This document shows positions 11,590 to 23,090 of a stretch of 64,000 nucleotides of DNA, one piece after another. The stretch's first letter is position 1; each line of letters begins with the position of its first letter. Location of the stretch: NCBI RefSeq assembly GCF_027943255.1, contig NC_072895.1, forward strand, positions 46,846,001 through 46,910,000, in the 5' to 3' direction. Under the pieces are notes generated by a model. The model was not told the DNA's origin. It ran no database searches and worked only from the letters and a program-made list of their open reading frames with translations. Source of the DNA: Anastrepha obliqua. Its lineage: Eukaryota > Arthropoda > Insecta > Diptera > Tephritidae. Position numbers and translations under genes: made by a program.

Positions 11590-12153
11590 CAGTAAAATAT
11601 TTATGAAAGTGGCTTTATTGTTTTTCAAGATATTCTCCTTGGATGTCATCCACATCGACTTGAATCAATTTTCAAAGCATTTTTGCCACTCAGAAGTAGG
11701 TACCTACAAAGCGAGCTGTTTAAAGACTTCCACAGCTACTTTGGGGGATGAAAAACGTTGACCTCGCATTTAATTTTTGCGTGTTCGGGAACAACTTGAA
11801 ATAATTAAGAGCCAAATCGGTCACTTAGAATTGACTGTTTAAAGTCTCTCTAGTGGTACAACTGCAAAATGACTGAATTTTCTGAAAAAGTAGGTGGCCA
11901 TTTGCTTTGAGGTGTTTCATCCGCGAAAACTTTTGTTAGCTTAAGCCCGTCTTAGTCGATACTGTCGATAGATCTAAGGTGCGTCCCTTGTGCTTTAAAC
12001 CACTCCCGCTGAATTTCTTTAAAATTATTTCACACCAATCAGCACGAGTCCTTTTTTGGGCAATTTTTTTATGCTAACGAGAACAAATCATCTTGATGAC
12101 CAAATGTTCATACCCAAGGATGCCTCTATCTCGCGAAACGTCATATGATGATC
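11590..12153 (-). mobile_element. internally deleted mariner, cut by a DD37D element
   Basis: Minus-strand sequence related to the mariner at 2634-3870. The C-terminal coding end is recognisable at 11606-11775, including CCACTCAGAAGTAGGTACCT, matching its counterpart near 2776. The region that should carry the second and third catalytic aspartates is missing, and the similarity resumes from 11820 to about 12150. It ends where the next element begins at a TA dinucleotide. Confidence 0.75.
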
Positions 12154-12155
12154 TA

Positions 12156-13297
12156 CAGGGTCCGGCAGTCCAAATGTAAGCCGCCCACGCAGCTGATGCA
12201 CGGGCATCAACTATCTGTTAGTTGGCTAAATGACAGTCCAGAGGATTTCAAACGTAATAGTGTGATTGCATTGTATTTGGCTGGAAAATCACAGCCAGCG
12301 GTTGGTCGTGAGCTCGAGGACCCTAAAGTAAATAAAGTTTTTATCTATCGCACAATTACTCGTTAAAATGTTACTGGTAGCATCGCGTAACGTCATGGAA
12401 GTGGTCATCAAAAGACTGCACCGTCACGTGAAAAGGTTAAAAAAAGTGAAGAAGCGACTTGAGCGAAGTCCCCGACAAAGTGTCAATCAAATGGCCAAGG
12501 AACTGAAAATATCAGACCATAGCATCCGCCGCATACTGAAAAATGATCCAAAAAGCAGCAACAAGCTAAACTTGAGAGAGCGAAGGAGTTGCTTCGCTTG
12601 GCCGAAAGCGGTCTATCCGAACATTGTGTTTTCTGATGAGAAAATTTTTCAAATTGCGGAATTCGTAAACTGCCAAAGCGATAGGGTTTATTTGACCGAC
12701 CGTTCGTACCAGAATTTGAGTCATCGATTGGCCACCAGAAGGTAGAACCCGCCACAGGTAATGGTTTTGGGTCAAGGTAAATGCGAAATGTTATCGGAAA
12801 AGTATTCTGGAGGTTGTTTTGAGGCCGTGGGTAGACACACATTTCGGTGGCTGACCATGGACGTTTCAACAGGACTGTTACACAAAGCTCGAGTGAACCA
12901 AGAATGACTAAAAAGCAACTTTCCGAACTTCATAACGTCGACGCAATGGCTCTCAAATTCATCAGACGTGGATCCGATGGATTATTCTCTTTGGGCCATT
13001 TTGGAGAGCAAGCTGTGGCCTAAAACATTCACCAGTCCCTGAGACAAGCCATTGCCCGCGAATGGGCCGAAATACCTGCAAGTGACATTGGGGCAGCTTG
13101 CGATTCGTTTCTGGACCATCTCAAGGCCATAGGTGGCAGGCAAGGCAAAAGGTGGTCATAACGAGCAAAAGTAAATTTATTCTTAATTTTATATAATATT
13201 ATTTTCACACATTTTTTACTTTGAATTAAACAAAAGTAATTTTCCAAACTAAATGTATGGCCTTTTTAAGTGGTTACACTTCAAGTCCCGGATCCTG
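12156..13297 (+). mobile_element. Tc1/mariner-superfamily DD37D (maT-like) transposon, full length, inactive
   Basis: The ends are CAGGGTCCGG at 12156 and, inverted, CAGGATCCGG ending at 13297, each next to a TA (12154-12155 and 13298-13299) as expected for this superfamily. The interior encodes one transposase pseudogene. A second, minus-strand copy of the same family lies at 18270-19455. Confidence 0.85.
12248..13160 (+). pseudogene. DD37D-type transposase pseudogene
   Basis: Legible blocks occur in several frames. They are FKRNSVIALYLAGKSQPA with VNKVFIYRTITR (first helix-turn-helix, 12250-12364), RLERSPRQSVNQMAKELKIS (second, 12450-12510), and NIVFSDEKIFQIAEFVN with the first catalytic Asp near 12633. 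Next come DRVYLTDRSYQNLSHRLATR and FQQD near 12862 with the second Asp, then DPMDYSLWAILESKL near 12970 with the third. By residue count in the better-preserved family pattern, the last two aspartates are about 37 residues apart. Frame changes occur after 12364 and around the second Asp, and there are stops in the C-terminal part. It is not functional. Confidence 0.85.
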
Positions 13298-13299
13298 TA

Positions 13300-14159
13300 G
13301 TAATCAGAAAGCCACACGCTAAGGTTCAGTGAGAGCTGTACTGTTTCCGGATAAGTTTATCTATTGAGCCATCCAGGAGATAACTTAATATGTCAATGCC
13401 GGAGCTTTGAACAAAATGAATTTGAATTATTTGAAAAAAGGTATAGAAAAGCTTTCAGCCGACTGTAATTTGAGTGGCAGGGCTTTTATTTGTGTATCTG
13501 CAAATATCAAGGGTATTAAAAGCAGCAAATGGATTCCTAAGATGCGTGCAAGCTTTTAAATAGGTTGCTCTAATTGACGGTTCTACGCTGACTAAGATTT
13601 GACTGTATTGCTCAGAAGGATAGTCGTTACATAGCACAATTTTAGAGTCGCAGTGGCTTTCACCAAAGTTCAAAGATATACATAGAGCATGCAAAGACAA
13701 GAAGGTGTAGTGCCAATACGTTAGGTATGCTGGGCTAGGTAAATTAAGATAGTGGAACTGCTTCTTTGCACGGTCTTTGGCCTCGGGTACAACTTTTGAA
13801 GTCACTAAAAGTTAATTACATCATTCATTCCTCTCCCAGGAGCTTTGCATAAAATTAGTTAAGATATCAAACATTTTTTTTTAATTTTTTATGTGCAGCC
13901 TAGAAAAATAAAGAGATAAAAAATACATGGAAAGCTTAGATGCAAAAACCAATTGATTTCGCGTTGCCGTGCTTGCCATTGACTTTGCAGGTATTTAATC
14001 TACCTAAATCTGCTTGATATTGGAGGCATTAGATGATGTTTGAATTACGGTGACTGCTTTTATGTAACTGTTATCTGATTTCTATTTCATTTTTTAACTT
14101 TTCTTTTTCATTCCTCCTTTTTGTAGCATCGGAAATAAACTTATTTATATGTTTTAAGC
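13300..14159. other. non-coding spacer
   Basis: No gene recognised. The 116-codon minus-strand frame at 13455-13805 has no motif I can place. Confidence 0.45.
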
Positions 14160-14462
14160 TGGCCGTAGCCGCATGGGTTGGTGCGTGACTACCATTCGGA
14201 ATTCACAGAGAGAACGTAGGTTCGAATCTCGGTGAAACACCAAAATTAAGAAAAACATTTTTCTAATAGCGGTCGTCCCTCGGCAGGCAATGGAGGTTTG
14301 AGTGTATTTCTGCCATGAAAAAGCTCCTCATAAAAATATCTGCCGTTCGGAGTCAGCTTAAAACTGTAGGTCCCTCCATTTGTGGAACAACATCAAGACG
14401 CACACAACAGATAAGAGAAGGAGCTCGGTGAAACACCCAAAAAGGGTGTACGCGCCAATTAC
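14160..14462 (+). mobile_element. tRNA-derived SINE, complete copy
   Basis: The head has an A-box-like stretch (GGCCGTAGCCGCATGGGTTG at 14161) and a good RNA polymerase III B box (GGTTCGAATCT, 14219-14229), as in tRNA-derived SINEs. The body reads through GGCAGGCAATGGAGGTTTG and AAAAAGCTCCTCATAAAAAT, with a tail block GAGCTCGG...AAAGGGTGTACGCGCC. Copies or fragments of the same unit are at 15768-15848, 32107-32408, 35681-35765 and 46205-46495. Different copies truncate at different places, as expected for retroposition. Confidence 0.85.
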
Positions 14463-14869
14463 TCTTTCTTTAAGCGGAAATATAAAATGTATGCACATAT
14501 TTGGAAGCATTTGCTTTTATAGATTATATGTATGTATGCATATTAATGTATACATACCTGTGGTATTATAAATAGCGGTACTATCCCTGCAGGGAAAAAT
14601 TCTGTTTGTCTACTATTTAGAATACTATCGCTTCACTTTTCAGCTCAACCAGTTTGTGTTCTGTCTTTTTTGCAAGGTAGCAAGTGATATTTTCAACAGG
14701 ACGATATCATAGGAAACGTCAATTGTCCGGCCATGCATCAGCCATATACTAGTTAATAAACCAATTCCAAACAAATTCTAGTCCAATATATTTCTATATA
14801 AAATTTATATTTTCTAATCCAGCGTTAGTGAATTTTATATAAAATCATTTTCAGCAGGGTTTCAAGCTG

Positions 14870-15370
14870 ATTGCATTTATACAGATTTTTGAAAAGCATT
14901 CGATAAAGTTTCTTATAACATATAATTATATAGTATAAATTTGCTAAATTCGTTTTTCCGAAATTTTATGACGTTGTGTGGTTACTATTGACGGTTTTTC
15001 TCCAGAATCTCTTGCTACTTCTTCAGGAGTGCCACAACGAATTATTTTGGATTCCCTACTTTTTGTTTCATTCTACACACTCTTTCGATGTTTTAATTAT
15101 ATTCTAACGACTTAAAAATATTATCCGCGGTAAGTAATAGAACCGATGTGGCAATCATTCAAGCAGAAATGCTTGTCAATCAACTCATTCTTCAGTATAA
15201 AAGAAGGCTAGACCTCTCATTAAATGATTTCAAAGTACTTCTTCAAAAATTCGTAACATTCTGCACAATTCTTACTCTACGAGAGCCATTTGAAAAGTCG
15301 GCGCTAAGTAGATCGTTCATAATCTTCTAATCACCGCGACGTATTGGCATCTTAGACTCTTTTTATAAAA
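14870..15370 (+). mobile_element. LINE reverse-transcriptase fragment (Jockey-like)
   Basis: Plus-strand decayed RT domain. A finger/palm motif (FEKxFDKV-like) lies near 14890 and VTIDGFSPESLATSSGVPQ near 14985. The catalytic box near 15100, normally YADDL, reads YSNDLKIL. TDVAIIQAEMLVNQLIL and LSLNDFK follow at 15140-15230, and RRIGILDSFL ends it near 15360. Loss of the first catalytic Asp of the box and several frame breaks make it dead. Confidence 0.7.
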
Positions 15371-15767
15371 AAAAAAATCATTAATTTGCGCACAAATTGA
15401 TTATTTAACTACTGTTATTATTCTGAACAGTGACAGTACGATTTTTACTATTTAATACCAACATCTTAAGTCAAATTTTTCCATACCAGTTGGACTTTTC
15501 CTTGCAGGGTTGTTACGCACGTATGGAGAGTCACAAATAAATATTTTGAAGTAATTTACGCTTTTGAGAACATAAACAAATTTACGAAGAAAAAATGTTT
15601 TGTGGTCGTAGCCAAGTGTTGATGAAAATGAGAAATTTGTTGCCATTGACTTAAGAATTTTTATACTTGCACCTTTTTCGCACGCCTCCCAAGACACTTT
15701 CATTTACAGTATTGAGCAAAACCTAAGCAACTTTTTAACTGCATAGAGCTATTATTTTTTTTTTTTT
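15371..15767. other. non-coding spacer
   Basis: No gene recognised. It ends in a T-run (about 15752-15767) next to the SINE fragment. Confidence 0.5.
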
Positions 15768-15848
15768 CTGGAACAACATCAAGACGCACGCCACAAATTG
15801 GAGGAGGAGCTCGGCCAAGCACTCAAAAAGGGTGTAAGTGCCAATTAT
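15768..15848 (+). mobile_element. SINE fragment (3' part)
   Basis: Matches the tail of the 14160 SINE: GGAACAACATCAAGACGCAC, then GGAGGAGCTCGGCCAAGCAC and AAAAAGGGTGTAAGTGCC. The Pol III head is absent, consistent with a 5'-truncated insertion. Confidence 0.8.
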
Positions 15849-16860
15849 ATATAAGTATATAAATAATATGTAATATTTTTCAATCAGTTTAATCAGATGT
15901 TGAGCCTCCACTGTCATGAACGAGCAACTCATCACATAAATATGTCAATATCGGATTATGACGGTTATGAAAGTACCACTTTTATCGTAATTCGGTATGT
16001 TAAAAGAATTGAGCGACTGACTGAATTTACTCGTATTAGCAAAATAGAGTTTCCAAGGAATAAAATACGAGACCGTCTCGTTTAAGCAAATTTAATTGTA
16101 TGAAAAAATGTAATATTTCGCAATATACAATAGGAATACTTGGAAAGCATATTTGAAAAGTAGGTAAGTAGTTTTGTAGTTAAGTTGTAATACAGAAAAC
16201 TAAGTGATTATGTTCTAGCAACTCGTTTATGTGTACTATCTTCATTCTGTCACGATATTTAAGCAATTTTTTTGAAGTGAAACTTCTTAGGTGTCGATGG
16301 GCGAGCCAGAATGGAGAGTAAAATGTCAAGGCCATGCAACGTTTTGGGCATTTTCGTTCCGCTAGAGAGAAAAAATATATAACGTAGAGGAAAAGGAGAG
16401 AGAGAGCTATACCTTATAGATATCTTAGATACACTTTAGGCTATTTACGTCTCCCTTTTTTTGTTTTTGTACCATATAATATTCTAAATTGTTCAGCGCC
16501 TTCGCGACTAAAAGAATCATGGCCGCTGTGACTGCGTCTACGAATGTATTTTGTTTTTGTAGTCGCTAGGTTTAGATTTTGGACTTGGACGACATACGCA
16601 TATTGAGGAATGAAGTGAATGCACTGTATATTTTTGTGTTCAAGAACATTATGAAATGCGTGGTACCAAAGCGGACTTCGCGTAGTGTTTGCTGTGCTTT
16701 TGCGTCACTCAAGGCATTTTGTTTTTGTAAGTGCAATATTCGGAATATCGACTGGTGGAAGACAAAAGTATACGGAGCGCTGTTTGTTTTTTGTTTTTTT
16801 TATAAGGAGGTTAGAATCAAAATGTCAGAAACATTATCAAAGGTGCCTTCGCTCCAGTAG
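15849..16860. other. non-coding spacer
   Basis: No family recognised. The overlapping frames at 16579-16891 show no known motif. Purine-rich GAGAGAGAGAG occurs near 16397. Confidence 0.45.
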
Positions 16861-17335
16861 TATGTGGGGCATGCTCCCACTAACACTATAACAACCCTCC
16901 TTATCGGCTGAGTTCAACCCTGGGACCGTGCTAACATTTGGTCAAGGTGGAGCCGCGTTTAAGTCTATTGACGCAATAGATACCTGGTCCAGGTTTGTCT
17001 TACAGCGCAATATCATCTGCTTAGCCTACAATAGTAGCACCGTCTGGTAGTTTTAGTTTGAGGACCCCGTCGTACATGACATTCCAAAGTATTGGACCAA
17101 GGACAGATCCTTGGGGAACCCCGCCAGTGACTTGGTATGTTTTTTGGCCACAGTCTGTATCGTATTGCAGAATTCTGTTGGTGAAGTAACTTCGAATAAT
17201 GCGCAGTAGATAACCTGGTACACTTAGTTCTCTGAGAGACATTAAAATGTTGTCCCACTTTACTGAGTTGAATGCATTTAAAGGCAGCGTTAGGTATACC
17301 ATCTGGCCCAGGGGCCTGTGCTCGCGCATATATGC
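16860..17335 (-). mobile_element. LINE reverse-transcriptase fragment (R1/I-like)
   Basis: The minus strand encodes an RT palm: NAFNSVKWDNILMSLRELS, LRIIRSYFTNRILQYDT, then TGGVPQGSVLGPILWNVMYD, continuing to GATIVG. The next codons should be YADD, but the Tyr codon has become TAA: the sequence reads VG-stop-ADDIAL at about 17021. The approximately 100-residue frame before that is uninterrupted, so the copy is younger than most LINE fragments here. Both flanks are truncated. Confidence 0.85.
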
Positions 17336-18269
17336 ATGTATGTTTGAATGTGCATATGAATACTATTATTTTGTAGGAAGCTTAGAAGGCAAATAGGTAT
17401 GTGTGTATGTATGCATGCTACGACTTAAAGTGGGTGTATATAATATACATACACACCTACGTAAGCTTTAGAGCAGAATTGTTTTTGCTCTTATTAGGTA
17501 GAAACTCGTTCACTAGTGCGTATGGGTATCTGATTTCTTGTAGGAATGTGATGTGCTGTGACATGTGAATAAATAAGTCAAGGTTATTTGGGCACACATG
17601 CATATGTACATACGAAAGGAAGATGATGTTTTGTTTTTGTTTTTTAATATATATACAAAGAACAAAACCTGAAAAAAAAGTTTCCCTCAAACTGTTCTTT
17701 TGTCTGCAATTCAACAGCACCGAAAAATGTTTTAATTTTATATTAGTCTTAAATATTCTAAAAGTGTGAAAAGAATCCACTTTGGAAACAATACGGGTAA
17801 ATTTATGTTTATCTTAGTGTTATATTTTTTGACTTTCAATGTTCAAACATCGACTTTGTTTTGATTCAATATATGTATGTACGCGTATGTCGCTTTAGTT
17901 GGCTTTTAGTGCTGTTTGTGTTTGATATCAATATTTTGGCAGGATATAAATTTCAACTTAGCCTTTAAAATAAAATAGGTGTTTTCGATAACAAAGCTTC
18001 ACATTCTGCATTTACATTTTATGTATTTTTTTTTTGTGTGTTAACCTCATGAATATGAAGATATTAATATACATATATTTCATATGCATTTTCAATAAGT
18101 AGTTGAACATATTTTAGAAATGTATATCTATCTGTTAAAAATATTATTAAAGTGGATGAAGTAGGGAGTTTAGTAGAATATAAAAATAACATTTTTAAAA
18201 GCTTTGTATGTCTGCTTGTCTGTTTGAACACGCTTACCTCCGCAATAGAAGAGCCGAATTTGACAAACA
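17336..18269. other. non-coding spacer
   Basis: No gene recognised. TATG/CATA microsatellite seeds occur at 17330-17420 and 17870. The short frames are not supported by any motif. Confidence 0.5.
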
Positions 18270-19455
18270 TATATTCACTTTAGCTCGATATGACCACCTT
18301 TTGCCTTGACTATAGCCTTCAAATGGTCAAAAAATGAGTTGCATGCTGCACGAATGTGATCTTGAGGTATTTTCGCCCAATCTCGTATAATCGCTTTTTT
18401 CAACGCAACCATACTGGCATATATTTTATTCTTCACCTTGCTCTCCAAAACGGGCGAGATGGAATAGTCCATCAGATTTGTGTCTGGCGAATTCGAAAGC
18501 CATTGTGTGGTCGAAATGAAGTGTGGAACATGATTTTTTTACCTTTCTTGGTTCACACGAGCTTTATGAGACGGTGCCAAGTCCTGTTGGAACGTCCCTG
18601 GTCTACGACCGAAATGTTTGCGTGTCCACGGCTCTAAAGCAACTTCTAAAACATTTCCCCGATAATAAGTCGCATTCACTTTGACACCAGGCTCGATAAA
18701 AAACGATTGGAGAGCGTCCATCAGCGGTCACTGCGGCCCAAACCATTACTTGCGATGGGAAATTGCTTCGAGTGGCCATACGTAGGCTCATTTTCTCGTA
18801 TGAGCGTTCGATCAAGTAAACACAATCGTTTTGAGTGTTTATGAACTGCTCAATTGGGAAATTTTTTCCATCAGAAAACAAAATGCTAGGAAATTCGTCA
18901 GGTTTGTGCAAGCGCAACAACTCCTTTACTCTTTCGCACCGAACTTTTTTTTTGCTGGGGTGAAAGATCGTGTGCTTTTTGGAACTTGTAAGCCTTGACC
19001 TTGAGCTCATTTTTGCAATATTCGTCGAATGCTGTCCTGCGATATTTTCAGTTCTTTGGCCATTTTTCTTCCACTTCGACGTGGACTTCGTTCAAGTCGA
19101 GGCTTCACTTTCCGAACCATTTCTGGCGTTGTTGCAGTTTTTTTTTGGTCCACCTCCATAGCATTTTGCAATGCTACCAGTATCATTATAACGTTTTATA
19201 GTGCGACACACAAACATTTTATTCACTTTGGCTGGTTGTGATTTTCCAGCCAAATATAACGCAATCACACTATTACGTTTGAATTCCATCACAGAAAAAA
19301 AAATTCACAAAACTGAGACGCAAATCCTTTTGATGGTTTATAAACAATGTATTGAACTGTCATTAGAAGAATTTTGACGTTGATGTCATGAGCTGTTTTA
19401 CAGATACAAGCAGTGTGAAGTTGGTAACACTTCATATCGTTCAGCCTGTATATCC
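18270..19455 (-). mobile_element. second DD37D-type transposon, inactive
   Basis: Minus-strand relative of 12156-13297. Blocks in order are FKRNSVIALYLAGKSQPAK (near 19280), VNKMFVCRTIKRYNDTGSIA and FPSILFSDGKNFPIEQFIN (first catalytic Asp, where the usual SDEK reads SDGK). These are followed by QVMVWAAVTADGRSPIV, TFQQDLAPSHKARVNQE (second Asp, near 18570), MDYSISPVLESKVKNK (third, near 18470) and KAIVKAKGGHIELK at the end. At least three frame shifts break it. The terminal repeats are not as clear as in the first copy: an outer CCTGTA-like end is seen near 19448 and the other end is decayed. Confidence 0.85.
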
Positions 19456-19889
19456 CACCTAAATAATATACGAGTATTATAAATCACCCAAAATCTAATA
19501 AAAGAACTGCGCACCAAATGTGGATGTCTTTGTCAGAGTGTGGATTACGGTAAGAGCGAATATCCTGTTTTCGTTTTGGGACATGAAAAGCATTCACCGC
19601 TAAAATATTGTGAACGCAATTAAAATCCCAAGCAAAAATAGTAATTGATGTGGCTGGATTAAGAGTAGCAGTGGAGAACTATCTAAAATGTTTTCAGTCC
19701 CGGCAACGTGATAAAATAAGGCTTATACACCACTGAAGCTTAGCAGTCAAACCTCAACGTATTAATTGGGGAAAACGAAATCCATTATTTTCTTGATAGA
19801 CAGCTGTAGTGATCGATATTCCATAAAATACAAGTATCAATCAAAGTATTTAGAGTTTATACTCGTTATGAAGGTTAGATTAGATGAGA
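19456..19889. other. non-coding spacer
   Basis: No gene or repeat family recognised. Confidence 0.5.
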
Positions 19890-20870
19890 TTACATTTGTG
19901 GGGGGCTGGACTCAGTCAGTAGACCATTTTGCTACACCCGGATAGATATCAGTAGAAGGAATAGAGTTAGGAAAGATAAAAGGTGGGCGGTAAAAACGGA
20001 TAAATTAGTTTGAGGTCACTCTTCCACAAATCTCTTGGATTCATTGAGGAATTTTAAGAGATCCGGAAGAGGAAGAGTATGAACTTTGTCCATACTCAGT
20101 GTATCGCAACCCAATATCCTAAGTCTGATTCTGGAAAATGCAGGACAGCTACAGAGAAAATGCTCTTCAGTGTGGTATATATTCAAGACAGGATAGGCAG
20201 ATCGGGCTGTCCACGGCCCCCATGGCTGTCATATGCTGACCACAGATGTTGTGCCCCGTGATTACACCCACCAGTACTCACAGGTCCTTCCTGCTGAGTT
20301 TTAGGAGAAAGGTAGCTGTTTTCCTGTTTGGTTCTTTCACAAAGCACTTGGCTACTCTGCACGAGTTCAACTCCGACCAACGACGTATGTGGGTAGACCT
20401 CATGAAGTCCTCTATCCACAGTTGAATCGTTGCGGAGTTGAAACCTAGAAAGGGTTCGGGGCCTAGTGGCATACTTGCAGAGCCTTCATTTGCCAATTTA
20501 TCATCTAACTCGTTCCCTGCAATACCACAATTTCCACGCACCCAAATAAGACTAACTTTATTGTGTTTTGCAACACTATTCAGTTTTGTCTTACATTCAC
20601 CGACTAACTTCGAAGAGCAGCGTGGGTTAGCAAGGGCTTTCAGTGCAGCTTGACTGTCACTCCAAATTCCAAATGCCTCGCCACTTTTTTTAATTAGCCA
20701 GTACGCCACATTCAAGGTGGCATAGACTTCCGTAAGTCCTGTGGCATAGGAGTACTTAGTGTCTTCGTCTAAGTATCAATCAGATCCGCTTCCATCACTG
20801 GTTTTGGATCCGTCGGTGTAGAAAGTGAAGGCTTGTGTAAAAGCAAATGGTGACCATTTCGAATGAAAAT
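19890..20870 (-). mobile_element. LINE remnant with RNase H domain (I-like)
   Basis: Minus strand. RNase H occupies about 20715-20470 and reads FGIWSDSQAALKALANPRCS, VSLIWVRGNCGIAGNELDDK and LANEGSA, so the Asp of SDSQ and the terminal Asp region are present. A continuation to 20278 carries SATIQLWIEDFMRSTHIRRW. After frame breaks, a C-terminal block near 20170-20050 carries an EEHFLCSCPAFSRIRLRILG-like motif. This order (RNase H then Cys/His tail) matches I-clade ORF2. The frame is open for 145 codons in the RNase H part. Confidence 0.8.
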
Positions 20871-20960
20871 TAAAAATTTTAATTTAATTAAAAAAAGTAT
20901 TATAATTTCATGGACTCATGGCCGGACTAAGTATTTACTGATACATACTTTAGTATATAT

Positions 20961-21515
20961 AAATAAAAAATAGTTTAAAAAACTAAAAAACACGCTTTTA
21001 TTGCCAATCGAACTAAAAAGTATAAAATAAATTTTAATGACAAAGAGGCCTATAATGAAGTAATAGCAAATCGAACGATCAGTCATAGTCAACTACCTCA
21101 GAACAAAATTATAACAAAAATTAAGATACAAATAGAATAATACAAATTAGAGTTAAAAGCGTGGGATGCTTGATATAGTAAATATTACAATCATTCTATT
21201 GGCAACTACCTATGTACAGAAGGTTATGAAAATGAAGCAAAATGCATCCCACGCTTTTAACTCTAATTTGAATTATTCTATTTGTATCTTAATTTTTGTT
21301 ATAATTCTGTTCTGAGGTAGTTGACTATGACTGATCGTTCGACTCGCTATTACTTCATTATAGGTCCCTTTGTCATTAAAATTTATTTTCTACTTTTTAG
21401 TTCGATTAGCAATAAAAGCGTGTTTTTTAGTTTTTTTAAACTATTTTTTATTTTCTACTTTTTAGTTCGATTAGCAAAAAAGCGTGTTTTTTAGTTTTTT
21501 TTTTTAAATATTTTT
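20961..21515. repeat. large palindrome (foldback element), ~205-bp arms, 74-bp spacer
   Basis: The left arm 20961-21169 and right arm 21244 to about 21452 are near-identical inverted copies with only scattered substitutions. The spacer 21170-21243 is unique. The distal part of the right arm (TTTTCTACTTTTTAGTTCGA to GCGTGTTTTTTAG) is repeated once more in tandem at about 21453-21515. There is no coding capacity. The structure could be a foldback transposon or an inverted-repeat locus able to produce hairpin RNA. Confidence 0.9.
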
Positions 21516-21654
21516 TATTATGAATGAAAATTATTGTTATCATTGCAGTCAGTGAATTAATGATTCGATATATTCGTATTATATTTAATTCCTTTCTTAT
21601 CGACTGTGAGTCTAAAGCTATGCAGTTATCGGGCGTGATAAAGAAGTAATCGGG

Positions 21655-22195
21655 ATGAAGAACTTATTTCGTGGAGGGAGCCTGAGAAACGGCTACCCCA
21701 CTCCATTGGCCAGTTTTTTTTTCGATTTTCGTGGTGTGGTGCACTATGAATTCCTTCCACCTGGCCACACTATTAATAAGGAATATTATTTGAGCGTGAA
21801 GCAATTCATCTAAAAAGACCAGAATTATGGGCCAACAACTCTTGCTTTTTGCATCACGATAATGCACCGTCTCACACTGCACTCGTTCTTCGTGAGCATT
21901 TCGCCAAAAATTCCACGCATATCGAGCCGCAACCACCGTATTCGCCTGATTTGGCTCCGTGTGACTTCTGACTTTTCCCAAAACTCAAGAGACCACTCCG
22001 GGGAACGCGTTTCGAGTCGGTTGAGGAGATAAAGGCTGAATCGAAGAAGGTGCTGATGGCTATACCGGAAATGGACTATTTGGCATGTTTCGGGGATTGA
22101 AAAAATCGTTGGCATAAGTGTATTTCATCGAGAGGGGATTATTTTGAAGGGGATGAAATTGATTTACAAGAATAAATAAAGGTTTTTCATTTTAC
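21655..22195 (+). mobile_element. mariner DD34D fragment (C-terminal half)
   Basis: Plus strand. VVHYEFLPPGHTINKEYY lies near 21740 and HHDNAPSHTALVLREHFAKN (second catalytic Asp) near 21857. SPDLAPCDF follows with the third Asp near 21960, 34 residues after the second. FESVEEIKAESKKVLMAIPE then leads to RGDYFEGDEIDL before a stop near 22175. The Trp codon after CDF is TGA, and one more frame change occurs upstream. The N-terminal half is missing. This is a different mariner lineage from 2634-3870 and 25870-26230. Confidence 0.85.
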
Positions 22196-22392
22196 AACCA
22201 AATTCACCTTACTTTTTGCCCACAGGTAAAAAAAGAAAATATTAATCCTGGCAATCCTAATAAGGATAGTGGAAAACTTTTATCAAAATATTGCATTGTC
22301 ATCGGTCTTTGATAGGTGTGCAAAATTCCAAGTCAATCAGATTTTTAGAAGCCAGTGAAAATTAACCTCAAAGATTCCGTTACATACATATA

Positions 22393-22423
<31 letters not shown>

Positions 22424-23090
22424 CATACATACAACCCGACCTAATAAAAGTGTGTTAAAAAGAAGTGCTGATAACAAACACTTATACACTTTCTTCTTCC
22501 AATTTCAAATCAAAAGTCATTGGGGTGACCGGGAAAACCATATTTTGCCTCGCCATCTTTGAACAAGTGGAATGAAGCGTGTTGCTAAATCATTTATGCA
22601 AGAAAATTAGATAAAAAAATGCTTCCCACTGGCGTGGGAAAAATTAAATAAAATATTAAAGTTAATGAAATTTTCAATGCTTATTTATATGATTTATGTG
22701 AGAAATTTTCTATAACCACCTTTCTAAACGCATAAAATACGCCACTAATAAGAAGGAAAAAACAAGAAATCACATAGCAGCCATAGCCAAGGGGGCTTAT
22801 GCGTGACTACTTTCGATTGCCGCAGCAACACACGCTTATCAGTTTTAATGTCTGCTTTTACAAAGATCAAATACAGCTAACATCGGTGGCCACTCAACAG
22901 GTTATAATTCATATAAGCCAACTCTGCAATGAAAACAGACAACAGGCTACTGACACATCAAGACAGACAAAGTGCCACCATGACGACAGACATCCTAGAA
23001 CCATTAAATGCAGCACTTAATTCGAGCGCTACAGGGCTACATACAAGTATAATAAAGTAAAGTTGCACGTACCAAGCACCAAGTTTGAAT
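22196..23090. other. non-coding spacer with (CATA)n microsatellite
   Basis: The perfect CATA run is at about 22390-22433. The frame at 22799-23020 has no recognisable domain. Nothing else is seen. Confidence 0.55.

Noticed and set aside
13455..13805. 116-codon minus-strand frame as a host gene
   Set aside because: No domain, no splice context and composition like the surrounding intergenic DNA.
14161..14235. Functional tRNA gene
   Set aside because: The A and B boxes are present, but no cloverleaf can be drawn and the same unit recurs as a dispersed SINE.
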